From Mesobacterium pallidum (GTDB lineage Bacteria > Pseudomonadota > Alphaproteobacteria > Rhodobacterales > Rhodobacteraceae): DNA of 64,000 bases. Shown here piece after piece: positions 17,340 through 24,153 of this stretch. The notes below the pieces were generated by a model. The model had not been told where the DNA came from, searched no databases, and saw only the letters and a list, made by a program, of their open reading frames with translations. The stretch lies in assembly GCF_019966535.1 (NCBI RefSeq), contig NZ_JAIMID010000013.1:101191-165190 (forward strand), given 5' to 3'. Each line of letters begins with the position of its first letter. The stretch's first letter is position 1. The translations under genes and the position numbers were made by a program.

Positions 17340-18041
17340 ATGCCCTCTGCCAGCCCGACTGCCCGACTGCCGGACACCTTGCAGGACCAGACCATCGCCT
17401 CGCGGGTCTACGAGGCGCTGCGGGCACGCATCGTCGCGCTGGACCTGCCGCCGGGCGCGCGGCTGTCGCGGCCCGAGCTGGCCGAGATGTTCGGGGTCAG
17501 CGCCTCACCCCTGCGCGAGGCGCTCCAGCGGCTGGAACGCGACGGGCTGGTGGCCACCTTCCGGCAGTCACGCACGGTGGTGACGCATCTCGATGCGGAA
17601 AGCCTGCGACAGGAGCATTTCCTGCGCACCGCCATCGAATGCGAGGTGGCGAACGCCTTGGCCGCCTTGCCGGACAAGGCCGCGCTGGCCAAGACCGCCG
17701 CGATCCTGAAGATGCAGCGCGCGCTGGCTGGCGACCCCGACCAGGTCGATCTTTTCCGCCAGCTGGACGAGGATTTTCACCGCGCGCTTTTCGTTGCCGC
17801 CGGTTTTGCGGAGCTGCATGGCGTGGTGCTGCAAGGGTCGAACCAGATGGCCCGGCTGCGCACGCTCGACCTGCCCAGCGAGGGCAAGCGCGCCTCGGTC
17901 ATCGAGGGCCACGCGGCGCTGCTGGAAGCGATCATGTCCGGCGACCGGCACGCCGCGACGGATGCCATGCGCGCGCACCTGTCGGGCACCATCGCGCGGC
18001 TGCCCGAGATCATGGTGCAATATCCCCAACATTTCGCCTGA
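17340..18041 (+). CDS. GntR-family regulator, FadR/FCD subgroup
   Basis: 233 residues from the ATG at 17340; an in-frame GTG at 17313 overlapping the dctM stop is an alternative start. The winged helix is at ASRVYEALRARIVALDLPPG through ELAEMFGVSASPLREALQRL, and the C-terminal FCD helical domain has its metal/ligand residues in DEDFHRALF and VIEGHAALLEAI (the two histidine segments). FCD regulators bind organic or sugar acids, fitting control of the TRAP operon it ends and the divergent lactonase. The gene stops 3 bp before the convergent tup-regulator stop. Confidence 0.9.
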   Translation: MPSASPTARLPDTLQDQTIASRVYEALRARIVALDLPPGARLSRPELAEMFGVSASPLREALQRLERDGLVATFRQSRTVVTHLDAESLRQEHFLRTAIECEVANALAALPDKAALAKTAAILKMQRALAGDPDQVDLFRQLDEDFHRALFVAAGFAELHGVVLQGSNQMARLRTLDLPSEGKRASVIEGHAALLEAIMSGDRHAATDAMRAHLSGTIARLPEIMVQYPQHFA

Positions 18042-18044
18042 CCG

Positions 18045-18944
18045 TCAGGCGTTCCAGGCGACCTGACCCAGGGCCGAGGTGTCATAGCCGCCGGTGCTGG
18101 CGGCGCGGGCGGCAAAGGTGTCGGACCGGCAGAAGGCCATGAGCGCCTGCATCGGCGCGTCGAACCAGGCCTTGCGGTCGACCAGCAGGGCGAAGTGCTC
18201 TTCGACGATCGGCACGAAGGACAGCCCGTAGCCCCGCGCGACGGCTTCGAGGCCAAAGGCCACCTCGGCATCGCCCCGGCGCACCGCCTCGACCGCCTCG
18301 TCCTCGGTCCGGGCCACGGGGGCGAGGTCAAGCGCGCCGAGGTCCAGCCCGTCCTTGGCCGCGAGTTCGCGGAACAGCGTGTCGGTGCCCGATTCCGGCT
18401 GCCGTGGCACCACCCGGCGGCCCGACAGGTCGGCCAGCTGCGCGGGCGCCGCGTCGCCGGGCCGGAAGACCAGCCCACGCCGGCGCGTGGCGAACGCCAC
18501 CAGCGCCGCATCCTGCCCCGAGGCCGCACGGCTGACGGCGGGCACGTTCCAGCCATCGGTCGCTGCGTCGTGAATATGCATCCCGGCCGCCACGCCCTCG
18601 CCGCGCAGGAACCGGTCGAGCCCGTCGAGCGATCCGTCGTAATAGCTGGCGAGGCCACAGCGCGATTGCCGGATCGCCCAGTCCAGCAGCGGATCGTGGC
18701 TGCCCAGCACGATGGGCGGGCGCGATGCAGTGGGGCGGGGGGCGCCGGGCAGGGCACCGGTGCGGGATTGTTCGATCCAGTCGCGGATCTCGGCCGCCGG
18801 AAACAGCAGCTTGCCCGTCGCCTTGGAGCACGGCACCGCCCCCGAGGCGGCGAGGTCATAGACCTTGCGTTCCTTGAGCCGCAGAAGCTCGGCCAGTTCC
18901 TTGACCGTGAGGTATTCGTGGTCGGGAAAGGCAAGGTCAGTCAT
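18045..18944 (-). CDS. HTH regulator with PBP-like domain, probable tungstate/molybdate-responsive regulator
   Basis: 299 residues from the ATG at 18944. The N-terminal excisionase-type helix-turn-helix is LTVKELAELLRLKERKVYDL with FPAAEIRDWIEQS. The rest is a periplasmic-binding-protein-like domain (PF12727 type: GSHDPLLDWAIRQS, GLASYYDGSLDGLDRFLRGE, PESGTDTLFRELA, GDAEVAFGLEAVARGYGLSF) that in other proteins senses oxyanions. It has no signal peptide, so it is cytoplasmic. It lies directly after tupA on the same strand. This family commonly accompanies tungstate or molybdate ABC genes, so an oxyanion-sensing regulator of the operon is the best call; the ligand is inferred. Confidence 0.82.
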   Translation of the reverse strand: MTDLAFPDHEYLTVKELAELLRLKERKVYDLAASGAVPCSKATGKLLFPAAEIRDWIEQSRTGALPGAPRPTASRPPIVLGSHDPLLDWAIRQSRCGLASYYDGSLDGLDRFLRGEGVAAGMHIHDAATDGWNVPAVSRAASGQDAALVAFATRRRGLVFRPGDAAPAQLADLSGRRVVPRQPESGTDTLFRELAAKDGLDLGALDLAPVARTEDEAVEAVRRGDAEVAFGLEAVARGYGLSFVPIVEEHFALLVDRKAWFDAPMQALMAFCRSDTFAARAASTGGYDTSALGQVAWNA

Positions 18945-18963
18945 GCGGGGCCGTTCTGGTGGA

Positions 18964-18991
18964 TGCCGGGACGCGCGGTCGCGCCCCGGCA
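18964..18991 (-). terminator. Hairpin between tupA and its regulator gene
   Basis: TGCCGGG-A-CGCG, a 4-base loop, then CGCG-C-CCCGGCA forms an 11-bp stem with one mismatch. It occupies the 53-bp gap just after the tupA stop and before the regulator ATG on the minus strand. It may partly end transcription so that the regulator is made at a lower level than the transporter. Confidence 0.5.
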
Positions 18992-18997
18992 CATCTA

Positions 18998-19813
18998 TCA
19001 GTTTTGCGGCGCGTTGGGGAAGAACAACTGCTGGTCCGCCACCTTGTAGCCGGCGATGGCCGCCTGCCCCTCGGCCGAGACCAGCCAGTCGGCAAAGGTC
19101 TGCGCGGCCTCGACCTTGACCGACGGGCACTTGTCGGGGCTGACAGGAATCACGCCGTACTGGTTGAACATGTCTGCGTCACCCTGCACCTGCACGGTGT
19201 AATCCTGCTTGTTGGCAAAGCTGATCCAGGTCGCGCGGTCGGTCAAGACATAGGCGCCCATGCCGATGCCGGTGTTCAGCGTCGCGCCCATGCCCGAGCC
19301 GGTCTCGCGGTACCAGTCGCCGCTGGCCGTGGTCGGGTCGATCCCGGCGTCGGACCAGAGCGCGCGTTCCTTCTTGTGGGTGCCGCTGTCATCCCCACGC
19401 GAGGCAAAGAGCGCGCCAGTCCCGGCGATCTTTTGCAGCGCGGCCTGCACGTCCTCCATCCCGCCGACCCCGGCCGGGTCGGCCTCTGGCCCGACGATGA
19501 CGAAATCGTTGTACATCAGGTCGATGCGCACCGTGCCGTAACCGGCGGCCACGAATTTCTCCTCGGCCGGCCTGGCATGGACGAGCAGCACGTCGCCGTC
19601 GCAGTTTTCCGCGTTCTTGATCGCCTGGCCGGTGCCCACGGCCACCACGTTCACGGTGATGCCGGTCTTGTCCTGGAAGATCGGCAGCAGGTAATCGTAA
19701 AGCCCCGAATTGGCGGTCGAGGTCGTGGATTGCACGATGATCGAGTCCTGCGCGAAGGCCGCGCCGGTCAGCAGAAGGGCCGCCGCCGCGGCGGCGAGGG
19801 GTTTGGCGAACAT
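18998..19813 (-). CDS. tupA: Tungstate ABC transporter binding protein TupA
   Basis: 271 residues with a signal peptide (AAAAAALLLTGAAFAQ). The mature protein starts SIIVQSTTSTANSGLYDYLLP; the TTST(A/T)NSGL segment is the oxyanion-binding signature of TupA. It continues NVVAVGTGQAIKNAENCDGDVLLVHA and ASRGDDSGTHKKE, both diagnostic for the TupA/WtpA-like group. It delivers tungstate to the TupB/TupC complex for tungsten or molybdenum enzymes. In this operon it is third (B, C, A), whereas tupABC order is more usual. TupA and molybdate binding are not fully separable by eye. Confidence 0.92.
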   Translation of the reverse strand: MFAKPLAAAAAALLLTGAAFAQDSIIVQSTTSTANSGLYDYLLPIFQDKTGITVNVVAVGTGQAIKNAENCDGDVLLVHARPAEEKFVAAGYGTVRIDLMYNDFVIVGPEADPAGVGGMEDVQAALQKIAGTGALFASRGDDSGTHKKERALWSDAGIDPTTASGDWYRETGSGMGATLNTGIGMGAYVLTDRATWISFANKQDYTVQVQGDADMFNQYGVIPVSPDKCPSVKVEAAQTFADWLVSAEGQAAIAGYKVADQQLFFPNAPQN

Positions 19814-19834
19814 ATGGGGGCTCCCTTTGAGTCT

Positions 19835-20590
19835 TCAGACGACGATTCGGCCGTCCAGGTAGTTCCGCGCGGCGGCGCTGCGCGGCTGCGGAAAGAAATC
19901 GACCGCGCGGGCCTGTTCGGCGACGCGGCCGCGATGAAGGAACACGACCTCGTCCGCCATGCGCCGCGCCTGGCCCAGGTCGTGGGTGACGCAGATGATG
20001 CGCGTGCCCCGGGCGCGTGCCTCGGCCACGATGGTCTCGATCGCGAGGATCGAGGCGGGGTCGAGGCTGGCGGTCGGCTCGTCCAGCAGCAGCACCTCGG
20101 GGTCGGTGGCCAGCGCGCGGGCAAGCGCCAGCCGCTGCGCCTCTCCGCCCGAGAGCAGCCGGGCGGGCTGGCGGGTCTTATGCGCAAGGCCGACGTGTTC
20201 CAGCAGCGCATCGCGGCGGGCGCGGTCCTTGCGCCGGGCCTTGAGGACAAAGTCGATATTGGCCGCGACCGAGCGGCGCAGCAGCACGGGTTTCTGGAAC
20301 ACCAGCGCCTGCCGCGGCGTGGCGGCATGGGCGCTGTGCCCGCCCCAGTCGATCCGGCCGGACGTGGGCGCCATCAGCCCGTGCAAGAGCTTGAGCAGCA
20401 GGCTTTTCCCGGCCCCGTTCGGCCCCATGATCATGGTGCAGCCGCCCGGCGACAGGTCAAAGCTGACGCTGTCCAGCACGGTGGTGTCCCCGAACCGCAG
20501 CGTCAGGTCGCGGACGGCCAGCGGCAGCAGTGGCGTGGGGCCGGGGGCGTGGGCCGCGCGCAGCGGGGTGATGAGGGCGGCGTCAGACAT
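19835..20590 (-). CDS. tupC: Tungstate ABC transporter ATP-binding protein TupC
   Basis: 251 residues. Walker A MGPNGAGKSLLLKLL, Q-loop VFQKPVLLRRSV, signature LSGGEAQRLALARAL, Walker B LLLDEPTASLDP and H-loop CVTHDLGQARR are all intact. The PVLLRRSV segment after the Q-loop is characteristic of TupC. The start overlaps the tupB end by 8 bp, so translation is coupled. There is no C-terminal TOBE domain, unlike molybdate ModC. Confidence 0.92.
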   Translation of the reverse strand: MSDAALITPLRAAHAPGPTPLLPLAVRDLTLRFGDTTVLDSVSFDLSPGGCTMIMGPNGAGKSLLLKLLHGLMAPTSGRIDWGGHSAHAATPRQALVFQKPVLLRRSVAANIDFVLKARRKDRARRDALLEHVGLAHKTRQPARLLSGGEAQRLALARALATDPEVLLLDEPTASLDPASILAIETIVAEARARGTRIICVTHDLGQARRMADEVVFLHRGRVAEQARAVDFFPQPRSAAARNYLDGRIVV

Positions 20591-21281
20591 GGGCCTGCCT
20601 CACCGCCGACATGCGGATTGTCTGCACCGCGCCGTTCACCACCAGCGCGATGACCAGCAGGATCATGCCGAGGGCAAGGGCGAGCGCCAGCTCTCCCTTC
20701 GAGGTTTCCAGCGCGATGGCCGTGGTCATGACCCGCGTCAGGTGGTCGATATTGCCGCCGACGATGATGACCGCGCCGACCTCGGCCACCGCGCGGCCGA
20801 ACCCCGCCAGCCCCACGGTCAGCAGCGAATAGCGCGCGTCCCAGATCAGCGCCTGCACGGTCTGGGTGGTCGTCAGGCAGAGCGAGCGGAACTGCTCGGC
20901 ATATTCGACATGCAGGTCCTCGAGCACCTGGCGCGACAGGGCGGCGACGATGGGGGCGATCAGGATGGTCTGGGCGACGATCATCGCGGTCGGCGTATAG
21001 AGCAGGCCGAGGAAGCCCAAGGGCCCGGAGCGCGAGAGTTGCAGGTAGACCAGCAGGCCGACCACGACCGGCGGCAGGCCCATCAGCGCGTTCATCAGCA
21101 CCAGCACCGCGCTGCGGCCGGGAAAACGGCCGATGGCGACGAGAGCACCGATGGGCAGGCCGATCAAGCAGGCAAGGCCGGTGGCGGTCAGGCTGACGCG
21201 CAGCGACAGGCCGACGATCTCGGCCAGGTCCGCGTCGCCCGACAGGACCAGCCCGATGGCCAGTCCCAGTGCCTCCCCCAT
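20583..21281 (-). CDS. tupB: Tungstate ABC transporter permease TupB
   Basis: 232 residues with about five or six spans. Family sequences include SLRVSLTATGLACLIGLPIG, ALMGLPPVVVGLLVYLQLSRSGPLG and the coupling loop SLCLTTTQTVQALIWDARYS. The start is taken as the ATG at 21281 (MGEALGLAIGL); a TTG three codons upstream is possible. It is the first gene of the tup operon. The 127-bp upstream gap to the GlxA-type regulator end should hold the operon promoter. Confidence 0.9.
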   Translation of the reverse strand: MGEALGLAIGLVLSGDADLAEIVGLSLRVSLTATGLACLIGLPIGALVAIGRFPGRSAVLVLMNALMGLPPVVVGLLVYLQLSRSGPLGFLGLLYTPTAMIVAQTILIAPIVAALSRQVLEDLHVEYAEQFRSLCLTTTQTVQALIWDARYSLLTVGLAGFGRAVAEVGAVIIVGGNIDHLTRVMTTAIALETSKGELALALALGMILLVIALVVNGAVQTIRMSAVRQAHV

Positions 21282-21408
21282 ATCCTGCAAAATTTCCCGA
21301 CTCGCGCATTTTTTCCGAACTCCCCGCAGTTATGCAGGTTTGCGCGCAAAGCGCAAGACGGGTCCGGGGGCCAAATGGCCCCTTCGCGTTCACATCGATG
21401 AACGGCAC

Positions 21409-22395
21409 TCACGCCTCGGCGCGGACCTCGGTCGGGCGCAACCCGCGTTCCTTGCGCAGCACCCGCGTCAGGTGCGAGCCGTCGCAGAACCCGGTAGCCA
21501 GCGCGACCTCGGCCACCGGCTCGGATGTCGCGCGGAGTTTCTGCAGCGCCCGGTCGAGCCGCAGGTCGAGGTAGACCTGTGCCGGCGTTGCGCCCAGGTC
21601 GGCCAGGAAGCGGCGTTCCAGGCTGCGGCGGCCGACGCCCACCGCCTCGGCGATCTCGGCCACGGTGCGGGGCACGCCGATGTTCTGCTGCATCTTCAGT
21701 AGCGCCCGCTTGACCAGCGCGTCGCGCGGCGCGTGGCGGGCCTGCTGGCCGGGCTGGGGGCGCTCTCCGCTCAGCGGGCCGTCAACCATCAGGATGTTGA
21801 GGCTTTTCTGCGCAGCCGCCGTGCCGATGTGCCGGTCGATCAGGAAGGCCGCCAGATGCGCCGCGCCATGCCCGCCCGAACAGGTCAGGCGGTCGCGGTC
21901 CACGACGAACAGCTGGTCCGACACCGGCGTCTGCCGGTCGAACCGGTCGAGGAAATCCTGGTGGTGGAACCAGCTGACACAGCAGCGGTAGCCGTTGAGC
22001 AGCCCCGCCTCCTGCAGGATGAAGACGCCGGTGCAAAGCCCGATGATCGGCACGCCCGCCTCTGCCCGGTCGCGCAGAAAGCGCAGCGCCTCGGGCCGCA
22101 GGGCGCTTTCGTCCCCGATGAGGCCGCCGACCACGACCACGTAATCCGCGGCGGGCGCGTTGCGGAACCTTGTGTTCGGCTCGACCTTGACCCCGCAGCT
22201 GGACGTCACCCCGTCCAGCGTTTCGCCCAGCACCGTCCAGTCGCAGAGAATCGGCCGCGAGCGGTCGTCGTCATCGGCGGCCAGCCGCAGCACGTCCACG
22301 AAACTGGCAAACGCCGTCAGAGTGAACCGGTCGGCCAGCAGGAAGGCGACGCGCAGGCGCTGTTCAGGAAGATGTGACGCAGGATTCCGGGGCAT
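21409..22395 (-). CDS. GlxA-family AraC-type regulator, probably controlling sarcosine oxidation
   Basis: 328 residues. Residues about 14-180 form a DJ-1/PfpI-like amidotransferase-type domain with the nucleophile-elbow remnant GLCTGVFILQEAG. Residues about 225-320 form the AraC DNA-binding domain (VAEIAEAVGVGRRSLERRFLADLG and VAEVALATGFCDGSHLTRV). The gene is divergent from soxBDAG. In Pseudomonas the same architecture (GbdR, SouR) activates glycine betaine, dimethylglycine and sarcosine catabolism, so a role as the sox activator sensing a methylated glycine is likely. That is homology plus position, not proof. Confidence 0.88.
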   Translation of the reverse strand: MPRNPASHLPEQRLRVAFLLADRFTLTAFASFVDVLRLAADDDDRSRPILCDWTVLGETLDGVTSSCGVKVEPNTRFRNAPAADYVVVVGGLIGDESALRPEALRFLRDRAEAGVPIIGLCTGVFILQEAGLLNGYRCCVSWFHHQDFLDRFDRQTPVSDQLFVVDRDRLTCSGGHGAAHLAAFLIDRHIGTAAAQKSLNILMVDGPLSGERPQPGQQARHAPRDALVKRALLKMQQNIGVPRTVAEIAEAVGVGRRSLERRFLADLGATPAQVYLDLRLDRALQKLRATSEPVAEVALATGFCDGSHLTRVLRKERGLRPTEVRAEA

Positions 22396-22417
22396 GGCGA
22401 AAATATTCCGCCAGCGT

Positions 22418-22453
22418 GACGCAATTGTCCAGACGCGCCCTACGCAAAGCGTC
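22418..22453. promoter_or_regulatory. Candidate activator site: GACGC repeats in the regulator-soxB gap
   Basis: The 96-bp gap has GACGC at 22418-22422 and 22432-22436 (14 bp apart) and the inverted copy GCGTC at 22449-22453. Half-sites spaced in this way, 40-75 bp before the soxB ATG, would fit AraC-family binding. This is weak, pattern-only evidence. Confidence 0.35.
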
Positions 22454-22491
22454 TACCAGCGGCCCATCACCCCCAAGCCGAGGGTTCGCCC

Positions 22492-23745
22492 ATGACTCGC
22501 TTCAACGCTTTTTCGCTGCTCAAGAACGCCCTGACCGGTCACAAGAACTGGACCGAGCAATGGCCCGACAGCCAGCCCAAGAAAGAATACGACGTCATCA
22601 TCGTCGGCGCGGGCGGGCACGGCCTGGGCGCGGCCTATTACCTGGCCACGCAGCACGGCATCACCAACGTGGCCGTGATCGACAAGGGCTGGCTGGGCGG
22701 CGGCAACACCGGCCGGAACACCACGATCATCCGCTCGAACTACCTTTATGACGAAAGCGCCAGGCTTTACGATCACGCGGTGGACCTGTGGGAAGGCCTC
22801 AGCCAGGAGCTGAACTACAACGTCATGTATTCGCGCCGGGGCGTGCTGATGCTGGCGCATAACGTGCATGACGTCCAAAGTTTCAAGCGGCACATCCACG
22901 CCAACCGTCTGAACGGCGTCGACAACCGCTGGCTGACCACCGAAGAATGCAAGGAATACTGCCCGCCGCTGAACATCAGCCAGAACGCGCGGTATCCCGT
23001 CATGGGCGGGGCGTTGCAGGAACGGGCCGGCACCGCGCGTCACGATGCGGTGGCCTGGGGCTATGCCCGCGGCGCGGCGATGCGCGGCGTGGACATCATC
23101 CAGAACTGCCCGGTGACGGCGATCCGCCGCAACGCGGACGGGTCTGTCGCGGGGGTCGAGACGGCCAAGGGCTTCATCGGCGCCAAGAAGGTCGCCGTGT
23201 CCGCTGCCGGCCACACCTCGGTCGTGATGCAGACCGCCGATGTGCGCCTGCCGCTGGAAAGCTACCCGCTGCAGGCGCTGGTGAGCGAGCCGGTCAAGCC
23301 GATCTTCCCCTGCGTGGTGATGTCGAACGCAGTGCACGCCTACATCAGCCAGTCCGACAAGGGCGAGCTGGTGATCGGCTCGGGCACCGACCAGTACACC
23401 AGCTATTCCCAGCGCGGGGGCCTGCCGCTGATCGAGCACACCGTGGCCGCGATCACCGAGGTCTTCCCGATCTTCAACCGCATGCGGATGCTGCGCAAAT
23501 GGGGCGGCATCGTGGACGTGACGCCGGACCGCTCGGCCATCCTGGGCAAGACCCCGGTCGAAGGGCTTTATGTGAACTGCGGCTGGGGCACGGGCGGCTT
23601 CAAGGCCACGCCGGGCGCCGCGCATACCTTTGCCTGGACCATCGCCAAGAACGAACCGCACCCGATCAACGCACCCTTCACGCTCGAGCGGTTCAAGACC
23701 GGCCGGCTGATCGACGAAGCGGCGGCCGCCGCGGTTGCCCACTAA
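22492..23745 (+). CDS. soxB: Sarcosine oxidase beta subunit
   Basis: 417 residues, the family length. The FAD-binding Rossmann motif is at residues 34-55 (VIIVGAGGHGLGAAYYLA), followed by GWLGGGNTGRNTTIIRSNYL and, near the C-terminus, YVNCGWGTGGFKATPGAAHT, all typical of heterotetrameric sarcosine oxidase beta. The subunit oxidises sarcosine at FAD and carries covalent FMN; the FMN-linking histidine should lie near residues 170-180 (GTARHDAVAWGYARG). It is the first gene of soxBDAG. Confidence 0.97.
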   Translation: MTRFNAFSLLKNALTGHKNWTEQWPDSQPKKEYDVIIVGAGGHGLGAAYYLATQHGITNVAVIDKGWLGGGNTGRNTTIIRSNYLYDESARLYDHAVDLWEGLSQELNYNVMYSRRGVLMLAHNVHDVQSFKRHIHANRLNGVDNRWLTTEECKEYCPPLNISQNARYPVMGGALQERAGTARHDAVAWGYARGAAMRGVDIIQNCPVTAIRRNADGSVAGVETAKGFIGAKKVAVSAAGHTSVVMQTADVRLPLESYPLQALVSEPVKPIFPCVVMSNAVHAYISQSDKGELVIGSGTDQYTSYSQRGGLPLIEHTVAAITEVFPIFNRMRMLRKWGGIVDVTPDRSAILGKTPVEGLYVNCGWGTGGFKATPGAAHTFAWTIAKNEPHPINAPFTLERFKTGRLIDEAAAAAVAH

Positions 23746-23746
23746 A

Positions 23747-23765
23747 GGTGGGGTGAAACCCCACC
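23747..23765. repeat. REP-like hairpin inside the sox operon
   Basis: Perfect arms GGTGGGGT and ACCCCACC around a GAA loop start one base after the soxB stop, followed by CTACCC. GGTGGG(G)TGAAACCC(C)ACC-type hairpins with a CTACC flank are a common intergenic repeat in proteobacteria. Here it lies in the 102-bp soxB-soxD gap, where it could stabilise the upstream transcript or reduce read-through. Confidence 0.6.
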
Positions 23766-23847
23766 CTACCCAAAGACGAAACGGGTGTGCCACAGGCGAG
23801 CCCCCGATTGACGACATATCCGCGCCCCGCGCGCCAGAGGACCCGAG

Positions 23848-24153
23848 ATGCTTCTGATCCATTGCCCCTATTGCGAAGAAACCCTGCCCGAGGCCGAGTT
23901 CACCTATGCGGGCCAAGCGCATATCATCCGCCCCGAGAACCCCAGCGGCCAGACCGACGACCAGTGGGAAGAGTTCCTGTTCATCCGCGCCAACCCCAAG
24001 GGGCCGCATTATGAACGCTGGCGGCATTTCCACGGCTGCGGCCGGTTCTTCAACGCGGTGCGCGACACCGTCAGCGACAAGTTCCTGACGACCTACAAGG
24101 CGGGCGCGCCGCGTCCCGACCTCTCCACCCTGCTCCCGGAGGGCCAGAAATGA
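23848..24153 (+). CDS. soxD: Sarcosine oxidase delta subunit
   Basis: 101 residues. The start LLIHCPYCEETLPEAEFTYAGQAH contains the first zinc-ligand cysteine pair CPYC, and GPHYERWRHFHGCGRFFNAVRDTV supplies the conserved histidine/cysteine and the delta signature W.H..GCG.WF.. (here RFF). The subunit binds zinc and holds the alpha subunit. Its TGA overlaps the soxA ATG, so the two are translationally coupled. Confidence 0.96.
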   Translation: MLLIHCPYCEETLPEAEFTYAGQAHIIRPENPSGQTDDQWEEFLFIRANPKGPHYERWRHFHGCGRFFNAVRDTVSDKFLTTYKAGAPRPDLSTLLPEGQK

